Shown here: piece after piece, positions 9,401-20,862 of the stretch
Position numbering within the stretch: the stretch's first letter is position 1
Layout of the letters: each line of letters begins with the position of its first letter
From: Grammothele lineata
Lineage: Eukaryota > Basidiomycota > Agaricomycetes > Polyporales > Polyporaceae
Reading direction: 5' to 3'
Assembly: GCA_002150815.3 (NCBI GenBank)
Contig: NDFF03000375.1
Coordinates: 1-54,232, forward strand
DNA: 54,232 bases
Position numbers and translations under genes: made by a program
The notes under the pieces: generated by a model
What the model was told of the DNA's origin: nothing
The model's input: only the letters and a program-made list of their open reading frames with translations
The model's database searches: none

Positions 9401-10089
9401 GGGAACTGGCTAGCTATTGACGAGTCACAAACAGAGGATGTGGCCCTGGTGTAGCCGCGGAAAGCGTTGTGTCGCTGGTGGCCCGGTCTGTGCACAGTCC
9501 TTTGTGCCATGCTGCGGCAGCCCGTTACATGCTCCACCAGAACAGTAGAAGAAAAACATTCGTACAGAAGGAAGCTAGATTGATTGAACAACAGTGCTGA
9601 CCTCTTGGCGTCGCAGAGACTTCTTCAAAGGCAAGCACGGCAGAGGTCGCTGTTGGCGGCCGATAGAATCTTCGATTTCCAGTATCGGATTACGAGATAG
9701 ACTTCAAGGTTCCTCGATACCAGCGTGTGTGGGGTTCAAGAGCATTTAGACATAGAGAAACGTATCCAGAAGACTGGCAGAACATTGAGATATCGCAGTC
9801 GGGGACAACATGTTGACAGGCTGAGATGATGATGGCCGGAGTCTGGAACAGGAAAACGAACGCACCGGCGCTCATTTTCTGCTGACGCTCTCTCGATAAG
9901 CGCTCGTCCGGCTCCGTCACGACGACCGTCTTCCGACCGACAGACATTAATCCGTACTCCTTGTTTTCCTATCACAAATCTGCTTTTTCTCTACTCCTGT
10001 TGTCCACGACTGAGATCTTGAAAACCTTCCTCTATCAACTATGTCATCTCGTCCTCAAATCGTGATCTTCGCATGGCCTCAGGAGTCAA
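9401..10089. other. Intergenic region, mostly unexplained
   Basis: A minus-strand frame at 9690-9947 (85 codons beginning MSVGRKTVVV) reads like protein for its first 30 residues but has no known motif and no clear exon partners. It is left uncalled. Nothing else was recognised. Confidence 0.4.
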
Positions 10090-10648
10090 GACTCGTTCGT
10101 ACTCGCTAGTACTGATCCGAATGACTACCTCTCTTTCCCCGGCATTTTCCCCGAGTTCTTCTTGATCTTCGAAGCTACGACGTTCACCACGGTTAGCTAC
10201 CCGCTGTTGAACGCTAACACCTAAGATCGGCCTCCTAGTCCCGCGAAATTCTCTCAGTTCTCACCCCGGAGCCCGTTCTCTCATCCCGCGATGCCATTCT
10301 CTGGTCCTGTGCGATACTGCACTCCTTTACGGGTCCTAGCGACACTCCGCAAGATTGCAAACACCTCTACCAGCACCACCCCTGTGAGTCTCTCACACCG
10401 TCGACAATCTCGTCTGCCCTCCTACCGTCAATGTCATTGTCCTTAAGAACCCCTCCCGTCCACAGGCTTCCTTACTCCATCCCGTTACTCTCCCATAACA
10501 CGGCCTACGCGCCATCGAAGACATCTGTCCACTTCTACGCTTGTTCGGGGACACATCACCCGACCGCCTGGATCAACTTCTAGGAAACCCGAACGACGTC
10601 CGATGGCCCGGCCGCTGGGATCGACGGGGAAAGGGTGGCGTTTCATGA
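10090..10648 (+). CDS. Possible multi-exon gene of unknown function (start not found)
   Basis: Three protein-like segments lie in a row on the plus strand. 10090-10191 reads DSFVLASTDPNDY and continues to FEATTFTT. After a 47-nt intron with good GTTAGC, GCTAAC and CCTAG signals, 10239-10383 reads SREILSVLTPEPVLSSRDA, ending at a GTGAGT donor. 10499-10648 reads HGLRAIEDICPLLRLFGD to a stop. The first junction is in phase; the second is not resolved, because a TAA precedes the third segment. No start codon is evident upstream. I recognise no domain. It may be a real gene with unusual exons or a decayed one. Confidence 0.35.
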
Positions 10649-11722
10649 GCGTATGACGGTGCTGAACAACGCAGGTTCTGACTCCCATGAACGGGGAGCG
10701 CAGCTCGACGAGGCAGGCTGAGGTGGCAAAGTCGAAGGGGGGCGAGGAAGCGGATGAAGAGAGGGAGGCAGTGGCTTGAGCGGAAGAACAGATTGTTGGC
10801 AGGAGTGCACCGTGGCGCGGGCGGATGTGGTAACCCTAGAAGCCCAACATGGCGACGCTCTCCCCTTACGTGCGTTCTCAGCAAGTATGCGGATATGCGT
10901 ATTTACTGAAACTCGAACTCCACAAGTATAGACTGCCGCTTGACTCACTAAAGCTTTACAGACCCTTTCTATCCCATACCGTAATACGATTTGCGATTCG
11001 AGCCACATCCTGCTGAGGTCACCCTCGCTCAGTTCCGGAACGACATAGAAGCTCGCTTCGCTCACATACCGCCGGGGAGCGTCGAAGTCGTCGGAAAACG
11101 CACGCTACAGAGCGAGCGACTGAACCGAGAATGCACACCCCTGGTGCCAGTGGCTGAACCCGGTGGTGAGTAGCATCGTCGAGCGTGAACTTCGAGACGA
11201 CAAGCGCGAGTCACTAGACGAGGCACGCGATGGGGTGTACCGTATGGTTTCATAGGGCGAAATGTGGGAGTATTTTCAGCAGGATTTTCCCAAATAAGCA
11301 GAAGCTGTCCAGAACGAAGCCTTTTCCTCGCCTTTTCGCTTTTGACGGCCTCTTACCGCTGTCCCTTTTCAGCCGCTTTTTCGCCGCCGGGAGTACCCAC
11401 TATATGTGCTCGTGGGTAGAAGACGAGAACATCGAGGCATTACTTACTATTCTAAAGTTCAGTTCTATAGGCCCTACGACACGTGGCACAGATATTTTGG
11501 TTTCGACTATCCACAACGAATCCCATGAGCTGCCAGTGACGTGTGGCTAGATCGGGTCTCTTTCGGGCGCACGCCGCGCCCTCGACGTTCGTCAGCGCTC
11601 GTAGACGAAATCCGACGGTCGTGGAGGTGATCATATGTCATACTGTCGAGCCCCATGAATGAATTACAACTTAAATGACAGGATAGGCTATAGGAACACA
11701 TGTGTCTTGGTACCGGTAACTA
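10649..11722. other. Intergenic region with a TTTTC-rich cluster
   Basis: No supported gene. Between about 11270 and 11390 the motif TTTTC occurs about eight times within 120 bp, resembling the subterminal arrays of DNA transposons. A 140-codon minus-strand frame at 10643-11065 looks like chance in GC-rich DNA. Confidence 0.4.
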
Positions 11723-13000
11723 TCACTGCACGCCAGTAGACTCGAAAAGCCTCTGCAGGCCCTCCACCTGCCCCGCCCATGTGTCCCTCCCGAGCTCGAC
11801 CAGCCTATCGACATACTCTTCCAAGATCTCGTCAGCCGTCACGACAAAGTTCAGGTCCCCCTCCTTCAGCAACCGCACCCCGCCGCCGACCCCACCCGTC
11901 CTCAACTCAAGCCACAGCGTGCGCAACTGTTCCATCCACCCCTCCCTCGCGCGCTCCACGCGCATACCCTTCGCGACTGCGAAGAAGCTGGCGTTCTTCG
12001 CGTGCATTGTGCGCGGCTTTACGACGACGAGGCTGTCCGCGAGGGTGTCGAGGAGAAAGAGTATATGGGCGGAGGGCGCGCGCTCGGCGTAGCTGAGCGC
12101 GAAAACGAGTGTGCCTCCAGGACGGAGGGCAGCGAGCCCGAGGAGAAGCTGTGTGATGATGAGGACGTCGCGGTGTGGCTTTGGTGGGCTCGCGTAGGCA
12201 GGGGAAGGGGCAACGACTTCTGATTCGATGGGGCTCGGGGGAGGCGTGTCCAGCGCCGGCGGCGGAGCAGAGGAGTTGGAGGGTGTGTACTTGCGCAGGG
12301 GATGGCTGTCGAGGATGACAAGCTGGAACGCATTCTCGAGGGCGCTTGGGAAGGCTGTAGCCTGGAACGGGAGGGAGCCGTCGAAAGAGGTATAGAAAGG
12401 GGAGAGGTCGTAGTCGAGGATGTCGCGCCAGAGGAGCTTGTAGCGGTTGAAGAACCTGCGTTCGAGCAGCGAGGCATACCCGCCTTGGGATTCGGAGAGG
12501 GCGATACCCGTTCCCCGAGCGTTGTAGTTCTTCCCGAGGATATACGAGCTAAACCCGCCCGGCGCGCACCTGAGAAAGTCAAAACATGAGCTTCACACAA
12601 AGTGAATGGAGGCCCTGAGTATTTACCCTATGTCTAGGAAGTTGAACCTCCCGGTCGCGGGGATGATGTTGGCAGTATGTTCAATCTCGCTCATGACGTT
12701 CCTCGCGAGATTGAACCACGCCCGTTGTGTCCAATCTCCAGGATTCTCCGAGCACGTACGCCGTTCATCAAAGTACTCGTCGAGACGTTCGTTCTCCCAG
12801 CCCTGTCAGCATAACGGTCAATATCAGTTGATGGAATAGAAAGAGGCATTATGTTCGCGCACCTTGCGGCGGAGAGCGAGGACGGTCTCAAGCTCTCGTA
12901 CGTTGCGCCGAGCCAGAATGGCATCGCCGTCAACGCGTAGCGGCGAACACGGAGTGATCGGGAGTGAGTAAGAGACGGTTTGATCTTGCGGAATCTGCAT
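11723..13000 (-). CDS. FtsJ-like SAM-dependent methyltransferase, copy B (386 aa)
   Basis: Exons are 13000-12863, 12802-12627 and 12569-11723, with GT-AG introns of 60 and 57 nt. Exon 2 is 176 nt, exactly as in copies A and D. After an N-terminal signature ILARRNVRELETVLALRRK comes the SAM loop IGCAPGGFSSYIL (about residue 105), GTGIALSESQGGY, LVILDSHPLR and LRPGGTLVFALSYAER. The lysine kept in copy A is Ala here, so ordinary RrmJ-type catalysis is doubtful. A proline-rich loop (about residues 185-220) separates the last two motifs. The C-terminal part, ending LQRLFESTGVQ, is close to copies C and D. The start is the only ATG that keeps the family's first exon. Confidence 0.83.
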
Positions 13001-13859
13001 CGTCGAGAAGTGAGGCGAGGTTCAACCGCACCTAGGAAGGGTTTATGTACGTGCAAACATACCGTAGCAACCCGAGTCAAATCACCAGTGAGTTCATCGC
13101 AGAGCTAGCAGACGGGCAATGCACCGAATAGGAGCCAGGTATAGCAGTCTGCGACTCTGCGACGCATGCGCGGCCTGGCACTATTAGGTTCATGATGGTC
13201 TGCGTCTGCGGGAGCCCGAGGCTGCGGCATTTGGGCAGTGACTGTCACTCGGTACCGGCTGAGAAGCCCTAATGAGCACATTACATAAAAAAGGGAATCG
13301 AGCCAGCCTTTAAGCGTACCAGTAACAACAGCATGCGTGACTTCGAAAGTCGCTACGGAGACTCGGTGGTTCGCCATCGTGGTTGGGGATCAAGGTCAAA
13401 ACCATCGAGACGACAAGGGGCCTGCTGACGTCACCCGGGTTAAGGGCGCTCGCCGCTCGGCGAGACCGATGGAAGCGCCCGTGTACATCACTCTGCCGTG
13501 GTCGCTCAGTTACCTCAGTATGATGCACGCCCTCCCCTGTCGGTCTTCAAGATACTCGTTCTGCTATCTGGAGACCTCTCTTACTCCCTCGACAAGACAA
13601 CGGCATTAGCAATGCAGGGCAAGGCTACCGGGTTGCTCTGAATCTAGCCTTCGTCCCCGACACGAACATGCAGCTCTTGTCCAAGAGGAGGCGGCTTAAC
13701 CTTAGACGAAGAGAGGTGACGAGGATCGGGATGCAGCTCAAGCGGAAGCTCTAATCTCGAAGAAATGCTGACACATTCAAAGATGGCGGAGGTCACAATC
13801 GAGGTACGTCGTCGCGATCGAATGCGCTTGTATGAGGGTATTGATGAGGAAAGACGGAG
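13001..13859. other. Intergenic region upstream of FtsJ-like copy B
   Basis: Should contain the promoter of copy B (a weak TACATAAAC lies ~35 nt upstream of its ATG). No other gene or repeat was recognised. Part of it may belong to the decayed duplicate that becomes recognisable from 13860. Confidence 0.4.
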
Positions 13860-14400
13860 GTGGTGAACTGCGAACTGGTGATGAGCAATGCGACGCCAAA
13901 ACGGGAGAACACAGATCTCTAGCGATCAACGCTGAGCTCGTTCGACTGACGAAGCCGGACTCCATCGACTCACCACTTCACTCCCACCTCCCCCATCCGC
14001 GATGAGCCCACTGCCTCTCCCTTCGTAACCGCAGAGGTCTCAACCTATCCTGCGCGCAAGCCATCCGCCCGCAGGTCTCACGCCCCAACCTCCCGCGGCA
14101 CCTCCACACGCACACTCATGAGGTAGCACGTTCCTATCCAAGGTTATTACCCTGTACTCCCTCGTCACCCTTTGTCGCCCTGAACCATTCGTCACGCTAG
14201 CGCCCCCACACCGCTCCAAGCTCCTCCCTCTCATGCGCGAGGATCGCGCTGGCACTAGAGAGAACTACGACTACGCGGGGCTGTCGAAGCCGATTCGTCC
14301 ATCGGCGTGCTAGTGATGGTGGGAGGCGGACGTGGAAGTGGAAAGACAGTTTGAGGGTGGGAGGTGCAGGTGGAGGCGGAGAGGACGGTGCGGCTGAGGA
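13860..14400 (+). pseudogene. Decayed copy of the membrane/coiled-coil gene at 50006-52161
   Basis: Several blocks match exon 2 of the intact gene in the same order. 13895-13945 resembles the LERENAELV region. 13978-14012 resembles the CTCCC-rich stretch at 51290-51325. 14092-14130 resembles the CCTCCCGCGGCACCTCCAC block at 51386-51425. 14188-14300 resembles the segment encoding FVALAPPHR to GLSKPI (51497-51610). The pseudogene has several frame changes and stops and no usable reading frame. It lies next to FtsJ-like copy B, just as the intact gene lies near copy D, so both may derive from one duplicated block. Confidence 0.65.
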
Positions 14401-16116
14401 GACAGCGAAGCCCGCGGGAGCGGCAGACGTGCCCAATACGCCCAACCTGGGAAGGAGAGCCTCGACACACTCAACCGCATGCCGCGGAACAGACTCCTGG
14501 GCCCCAGGATCGACAGGGGGCGGGGCGACAGGATATAATCTAGGGAAACAACCCCCCCAAACCTAGGAGTCCTCCCTGCGCTCCTGCGCGGTGACACATC
14601 ACTTCCCTGCAACCAGAGGCTGCTCGTGCAGCCGGCGGACGCCCGTGGCTTGGGCTTTCATGCGCACCATGCCGCGCGTATAGGAGCGGCGACGGCCAGA
14701 GTCACAGATGGCGGCCACGTACAGCCGCATTCCGCCGCCATACGTTACGGTTACACCACCCGAAATATGAACTTCGAGTGTATTTTATCTAGGTTGCGCG
14801 ACCTTGTTCTCAAAAGAATCACGGTGGAAATTTTCAGGCGCCGCCTCTAGTGCCCGCCCTGCCCCGCGCCCCCCGCCGCCGTGGCGGTAGGCGCGGGATA
14901 GATGCGACCATGGGCAAGGAGGGTATCGGGAGGTGTAGTATGATGTGGCTACGTTGAACGCCTCCTGCCGCAGTCGACTGCGACCGCCAGGCCGACATTT
15001 GAGAGGGCCACTGGGCCCGACGCCACGATCCCAGCTGTACAGGAAGCGTGCTGCGCACCAGTCGCACTTACACGCCCAGCCACGGGCTTCTGTGCCTGGC
15101 GGACCACGACTCTAGCCGCAGTGCTGATACTGGAGGAGAGGGAGCACGACAAGCGGCGAGCACTCGCTACTTCCGGACGCATTGTCGGCTCCATAGAGGT
15201 GTTCCTTGCTCGTAGCTGAAGCCGGGGCCGATCGCGTTCCCGTCTGCGGACACAGAGCCGAATTGAGAAGACGATGGAGCAGAACAGAAGCACCTAGAGA
15301 CCTCAGAGGCCGCTACGCGCTGGGAGTCGTGCATCTCCTCGAAGGCGCCCGAACTCGCCTCCTCCTCCTCCTCGAAGGGGCGCTCGGGCGCGGCGAGATG
15401 GCGCTTAGCACCGGGATCTTTCCAACTCGCAATGGTGCAGATGTGAGACCGAGTGACTCGGAGCTTGAGGGGGCCTGGATAGGTCTGGATCAGATGAGCG
15501 TATGCGGAGGCGAGCTCGGAGCAATATGGCTGGGAAGACGGAGGTTCAGGGATGGGGTGCGGTGGTCACGGATGCGAAATGCGGGATGTGAGAGCGCGTG
15601 TGCCCAAGGCCGCGACGCGCCCCTGAGCACACCACTCTGATCAGAAGCCGTGTTCATTCAAGAAAATGCGCCGATCCCGCCGACGAACCCCCATGCGAGC
15701 TGCAGACGATATCCTCACTAGCCTTATGCGTGACGATGCCGCGGGGAGATGTTGGGGCCAGCTGATAAGCCTGAGCCGCCCGCGCGCTTTGGGGGCGTAA
15801 GCGGCGAGGGAGAGGAAGGGGCTGTAATATGGTGTCCGAATTCAGGCACTGTAGGACCGACAGTCTCTCCAGCGTCCGCCCTTCGCGCGCCGGGAGCGCG
15901 GCAATAGCGCGATGGCCTGACAGCGTACGAATCTATACTCGCGCGTGCTGCTTGACACAGTAGTGTCCGGTGCCTAGTGAGTGCCTAGCAGCAATGTGAT
16001 TGGATTGAGAGTGATCGCTCAAGAAGTCCATATAAGCATGAATAGTAAATCAGAGTTGTGTACGTGTATTGAGGAAAGACAGTTCTTCAACAAGGCTCCA
16101 GACATGGCAGGGATCG
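14401..16116. other. 1.7-kb region without a recognisable gene
   Basis: GC-rich sequence with overlapping short frames on both strands, none with a known motif or consistent splice structure. The first ~60 bp may extend the decayed coiled-coil copy. No repeat or RNA gene was found. Confidence 0.4.
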
Positions 16117-17044
16117 TCAGACAAGCCACCCAAGGCTAACTTGAACACTCCCACGCGTAGCCCAGAAAACCTCAAGTAAGATGATTGCGTTGAGCGGCAC
16201 CTCTACGCCATTCAGGAGCACTTGACTATCCATTGATTTGCCTGTGATTTCCTACGCCGCACCATGTGAGTTAGTGGTACTATTACTTTGAGTCGGTCTC
16301 TGTGTCCCGTGCTGAAGCAGAATGCTTACCATGAGCTTCTGGAACCCTCGTGCGACGGCTTTGGCGAGTTTTGCGCGCGTGATGACTTTGCCTCGGCTGG
16401 ACCATACCGTGGTTTGTTTCCAGATATTTGACTCGTCGAGCTCTAGAATCTACATAGGAAGATTAGTCTGTCACCTAACCGCGTCGCCTCTCAGACAAAC
16501 GTACCCCAAAGCGGATAGACGCCTTCTGAACCTTCAAGTTCTGCTGAGAGTCCGTCTCCGGGATAGTGAATGCAGGAGCATCTGCTCGCTCAACCCGACC
16601 GTGCGCAGCGTCTTCAATCGTACATTGAAGTCTGCATGGCGAAATCTGTGTGGGCTGATCGCCTTCGCGGCCTTCGCCGTAGCGCTTTTTCGGAATGTGC
16701 AGCCATTGACTAGCAGCTATGGGCGTTGATTCGGAGTTGGGACTCGAGGCGCCGTTATCATGCAGGCCATCTTGCGCGTCCGATGAAACGGCGCGCGTGT
16801 GGTCCCGAAGTATACCGTCAACTGAGTCTTCACAAAGAACGTACGCGTATTCGTGCTGAGGATGCAGCTGTTGATTGCCGAGCTGCTGCAAGGTAGAGAC
16901 GAGGTCCTTTTGTGGTACATTGATGGGTGTCCGAGTCGGGCTGAGACTGCCTGGCAGCTGTAGATGCTCATCAGTGATTGTCCAATGTTGCTTACGAGAA
17001 AAATAGCGCTCGCGTCTCACGCACCGCCCGCACGCTATCATCAT
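16117..17044 (-). CDS. Unrecognised protein, 3' exons well supported (264 aa as modelled)
   Basis: Exons are 17044-16505, 16449-16330 and 16251-16117. All three keep phase and have GT-AG introns of 55 and 78 nt. The first ~150 residues are polar and probably disordered (TPINVPQKDLVSTLQQLG, then an N/S/E-rich tract). The last ~100 residues look folded: NLKVQKASIRFGILELDE, then NIWKQTTVWSSRGKVITR, AKLAKAVARGFQKLM and VEVPLNAIILLEVFWATR before the stop. I do not recognise the family. It may be the 3' half of a longer gene whose 5' exons are described next at 17097-18064; the ATG at 17044 may then be internal. Confidence 0.55.
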
Positions 17045-17096
17045 TGTTGTCTAGGAGGCGATGACTGCCTTGGAAAGCCTCTGAAGAGGGCATGAT

Positions 17097-18064
17097 CTAG
17101 AGAGGCGATATGGGATGAATCAGTGTCATAGCATGACGGAAATAATCGACGTAGACCCCACGTTGTACATGTCCCAGGAACCTTCCATGGTCTTTGGCAG
17201 CTAGGAGACAATCACTGAACGTGTAAAACTTGAGATGAGAGGGGTTCAACTTCAAGGAAGAGCGGGGGAGATTTGAATACCTTGGAAGAGGCCCAGCAAT
17301 ATTAAATATAGCCTGAATCGACTCCGATAGATATCTATGTCCTCTTTCTTGAATGCGATCTGATATCCTTTGAGTCGTCTGTTGGCCCCATCAGGCGATA
17401 CAAGCGTCTGTGGATGAACCTGTATAACTGGCGAAGGCTGGAATAACGGCACACGAAATCACGGGGGGAGCGGCAGCGTGGAGGAAGAAGGAAAGCACCG
17501 CAATATCCATACACGGAGAATCACACATCCCGTGCTTACCGCCTGCACCCAACAAATATAATCCCGACCAAGTGGGATGCGTGTCCATTCTTCCTGTCAG
17601 TGCCGCTATTTGGGGAGAGCGACCCTATGTTACCTCGACAAAGGAGTCGGATAACAGAAACACCCGAGCCCATGGGACTCCATGAGGCGCGTGGTGACTG
17701 CCTGGAGACCGTCATACTTGCAAGCTTTCAGTAGCTAACTCACCATACTAAAGGCTGAGGTCGAGTTGGAGCACGGCAAGACACATTTCGTGAACTAGGA
17801 TTCATTTCATTGATCTTCAAAGTTCCATTCTCGGTGCACGTAAGTAAGTGGAGATCGCGTAGGAGGAAGATCCGACAATTATGCATTATGAGCAGGGCCG
17901 GCCAAAACCCAGCCCACCGTCTTGCTTACCACGCTCTTGTACCACAGGATGTATTTCTGGAAGGCGAGATACTCGGGAACACCGTCTGCCACACTCTCAG
18001 CCGAGTCCCGGGGTTTTAGCTCTTCTGCTGTCCTAGACTGCCTCGAACCGTCTCGAAAACGCGT
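17097..18064 (-). CDS. Unrecognised multi-exon gene or 5' part of the 16117-17044 gene (model incomplete)
   Basis: A chain of short exons can be read on the minus strand: 18064-17930 (AEELKPRDSAESVADGVP to WYKSV), 17701-17634 (ending LLSDSFVE), 17593-17540 (EEWTRIPLGRDYICWVQA), 17437-17281 (PSPVIQVHPQTLVSPDG to LGLFQ) and 17200-17097 (AAKDHGRFLGHVQRGVY to a stop). The last four join in phase. The link between the first exon and the rest is not resolved, and no start codon was fixed. No domain was recognised. The gene could be damaged. Its position directly upstream of the next minus-strand model leaves open that they are one gene. Confidence 0.4.
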
Positions 18065-19275
18065 CTGGAGGGTAATCCTGGAGAAAATGGGCCTTCAAGC
18101 TCCCAATTTCCTCGCTACGTAGGCTCTAGGACCTTGGACGGGTGAGATACTTCAAACCGAGATTGATTGAGGGCGGCGCACCGTGACTGTCACAACCCTG
18201 CTGAGCTCGCGGGTTGTGTTAGATGGCGGACGAAGCTCGCGCCGCCACGAATGGCCGCTTCAGAGGAACTCTCCTCCCCTTGTGGACCGCGGAGTCTTTG
18301 CAATGAGGAACGACAGCTGTCGCGGAGTGCTAGGCGAGCGGGCTCATTGGCGTAACATCTGCCGCACCGCTTTGCCGCTCGCGACAATTCTCACCGACGG
18401 CTCGGGGTTTGCTACACACACGTTGGGGATCCGGGCTCCCTGATTGGATGGTATCCGGCTTCGTACCCAAAGACTCGTGGCTGCAGCTGCATGATGGCCC
18501 GGTAGTAAGGTCACAGATATCCATTGGCACAAATCCTAGTAAGTATTACCCGGGGACCGGGTTCGTAATACGTATACATACAGGATCGTGCTAAGGGTCG
18601 AATCCGTTGTAAGTAGAGCGCTTCGCATCTCGCGCACCTGACGGTACATCCTGATCGGAGCTTGAACCTTACTGTAAAACTGGTATACGAGCGTCTCGTC
18701 TACGTGTACGTACGATATACTCTACGTTTGCTCTACGTTCTTCTAATCGACTTCGCCCGCGCTCCATCGCAAACAGAACCATCCGAGAGATTATTGACTG
18801 TCCATAAAATTTCAGATATTAGGCCTTAAGATGCCGCACTGGCAGGACGTGGCGCACGTACACACCATCGACACCCGATCGTGAGGCCTGAGGAGGGGGA
18901 AGAGCTGGTAGTCCGTGGGGCAGTGATTTACGTACCGCGTGGCTAGGTCACCTTCGGACCCAGTAAGCTTTATGAAACTCACATGGGTGCCACATGGGTG
19001 CCACACGTTGTCCAACGACATCCCCGAGCACTACGCAGCTACTGTCACGGCGTTTACGGCCGTGGCGTGCCGGACATCTATTCACCGCTCCTTCTTCGAG
19101 TTCTCCCTCGCACACGGTTGAGCGCTGAGCGTTCACTTCCCGGGGTACGCCTTGAGCGCGCGACTCGCGCTCGCCGAAGGCCATAGTCCATATGGTCCCG
19201 GTTCTCCCAAATTCCGCATAGACGGCAGCACTGTATTATACAAGTACGAGACTCGAAGAGGTCCTCGTATCAACG
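18065..19275. other. 1.2-kb region without a recognisable gene
   Basis: Only short unsupported frames. A small direct repeat of the 11-mer ACATGGGTGCC occurs twice in tandem at about 18978-19003. The last ~80 bp resemble the 3' flank of FtsJ-like copy D, so duplication with copy D extended beyond the coding region. Confidence 0.4.
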
Positions 19276-19792
19276 TCACTGAATAGCCTTCGACTGGAAG
19301 AGTCTCTGTAGGCCCCCAACCTGACCCGCCCACACGTCACGTCCAAGCTCGATCAACCTATCCAGATACTCGTCCAGAACCTCTTCGGCCGTCACGACAA
19401 AGTCGAGATCTTCGTCCCGCAACCGCCTAACTCCGCCCCCGACGCCCCCCGTACGCAGCTCAAGCCACAGCGCGCGCAAGCCCTCCATCCACCCATCCCT
19501 CGCGCGCGAGACGCGCACCCCCTTCGCGACGACGAAGAAGCTCGCGTTCTTGGCGTCACCGGGGTGGTTGAGCGCGAGGAGGAGGGTGCCCCCCGGCCGG
19601 AGAGCGGTGAGGCCGAGGATGAGGGAGGAGATGAGGAGCGCGGAGCGGTATTGTTTCTTGGGGCGGATCAGAGCGGAGGTGTCGTTTCTGATGGGGGTGG
19701 GTGGGGGCGTGTCACCTCGGGGGCCCGAGGCCGGAGATGTGGCGGGAGAATAGTTACGCAGGGGGTGGCTGTCGAGGATGACGAGTTGGAAT
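19276..19792 (-). pseudogene. FtsJ-like methyltransferase, truncated copy C
   Basis: This segment matches the 3' half of copy D at roughly 90% by eye, ending in LQRLFQSKAIQ and a stop. Homology begins abruptly at about 19792 (LVILDSHPLR region), immediately after an in-frame TAA; the SAM-binding loop and both 5' exons are missing. A further in-frame deletion of about 80-90 nt removes the segment between ALNHP and AKNASFF. On the truncated side it abuts a repeat also found at 45421-45565, which suggests repeat insertion or a rearrangement at that repeat. With no start and no SAM loop it cannot encode an active enzyme. Confidence 0.85.
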
Positions 19793-19943
19793 TAGGCTCG
19801 ATACCAGCCGGTCGGTTCAGACTCCGCCGCGACACGTCGAGAGATCACCGAACCAGCTGGTCAAACTGGTCGCCCCTTTGGCAGGACGTCCTAGAAAGGC
19901 AGCCACGTGACTTTGTACTTGGTGAAATCGCGCATTTGGCTCC
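19793..19943 (-). repeat. ~150-bp interspersed repeat, copy 1
   Basis: Matches 45421-45565 in inverted orientation, with shared blocks such as TGGTCAAACTGGTCG, GCAGGACGTCCTA and CACGTGACTTTGTACTT. It starts exactly where homology of FtsJ-like copy C ends. Confidence 0.7.
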
Positions 19944-20533
19944 AGGAGCTCGCAGGAAAAGGTGCTGCGAAAGGACGTCGCCCTCGTGCAAGCTCAAAAT
20001 TTTGCAATAGTCTGTATATACATACTTAAAGAGGACATGTAAGCATGTAAGAACGGGCCGGATTGTGTGTTAAGTGTTCGCAAGCAAGGCTGAGGCTTGT
20101 GTGTGCCGGGTTGAGGAGAGCACTGGGGAGCTCGGCAGTGATGCTAAAACCCGCTGGCGACCACGAGCAGGGAGTAGTTTATACAGAATGTGTACCCGTC
20201 CGCGTGGTCGATGCCCCAACCGGCGCGTCACCGCGCCTCGCGCCGCTGCCGAAGAAGCTGGTGACAGCCAAGTCAGCACTCGCCCGCCCGCGCGCACTCT
20301 GAAATTAGACTCACAGGTGCTCTCGAAAAGAGGTCGCATTTGCGCTCAATAGTAGAGAGGTCTCGACTCCCCACTGGTCGAGCAGCCCCTCGAATATAGT
20401 TGCGCAGCGACTCCAGCGAGGCTCCAGGCGTGCGCGCGAGGCCGACAATCTCTGGAAGACCGTTGTTTACGAAAAACGGTGCGAGGATGGGTCGCTGCTC
20501 GTGGACGACGGTGGCCGAGACCGTAGGGTCACC
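19944..20533. other. Region upstream of the gypsy insertion
   Basis: Overlapping short frames on both strands (20062-20352) have no known motif. No other feature was recognised. Confidence 0.4.
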
Positions 20534-20538
20534 GGGAC
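20534..20538 (+). repeat. Left 5-bp target duplication (GGGAC) of the 16-kb gypsy element
   Basis: GGGAC directly precedes the 5' LTR and GGGAC directly follows the 3' LTR at 36788-36792. A 5-bp duplication is normal for Ty3/gypsy integration. Confidence 0.85.
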
Positions 20539-20775
20539 TGTAAGGGCGCGGGTTCCCGATAAGGCAACCCGCGCGCCGCGGGCTGACTAACCCGCGGTCG
20601 GCCGTTCGATCGCGTATAACTGTACAGTACCAGTGGCGTCAGCCACCCAGGCTTTTATATTCGAGGGGCAACGAGTAGCGTTGCCCAGCTCTTCAACACC
20701 CTGTACATCTACCTACTGAGTAATATACTTGGTCGAGTGTAGTTGCCCAGGTCCGAGCTCTAGCCAACACTTACA
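20539..20775 (+). repeat. 5' LTR (237 bp)
   Basis: Starts TGTAAG and ends CTTACA. Same length and, by eye, same sequence as 36551-36787. Contains a TTTTATATTC sequence near 20652-20661 that could act as a TATA box. No convincing tRNA primer-binding site follows; TGGTAGC at 20864-20870 is the start of an initiator-tRNA-like match but lies 88 bp too far downstream. Confidence 0.93.
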
Positions 20776-20862
20776 CTTTTTTACACTCCCTCGCGAAGCT
20801 TCCCACTTCGCGCGGTATATTATCGCTAGACTAGACGTACTAGCATCATTACCACCTACGCA

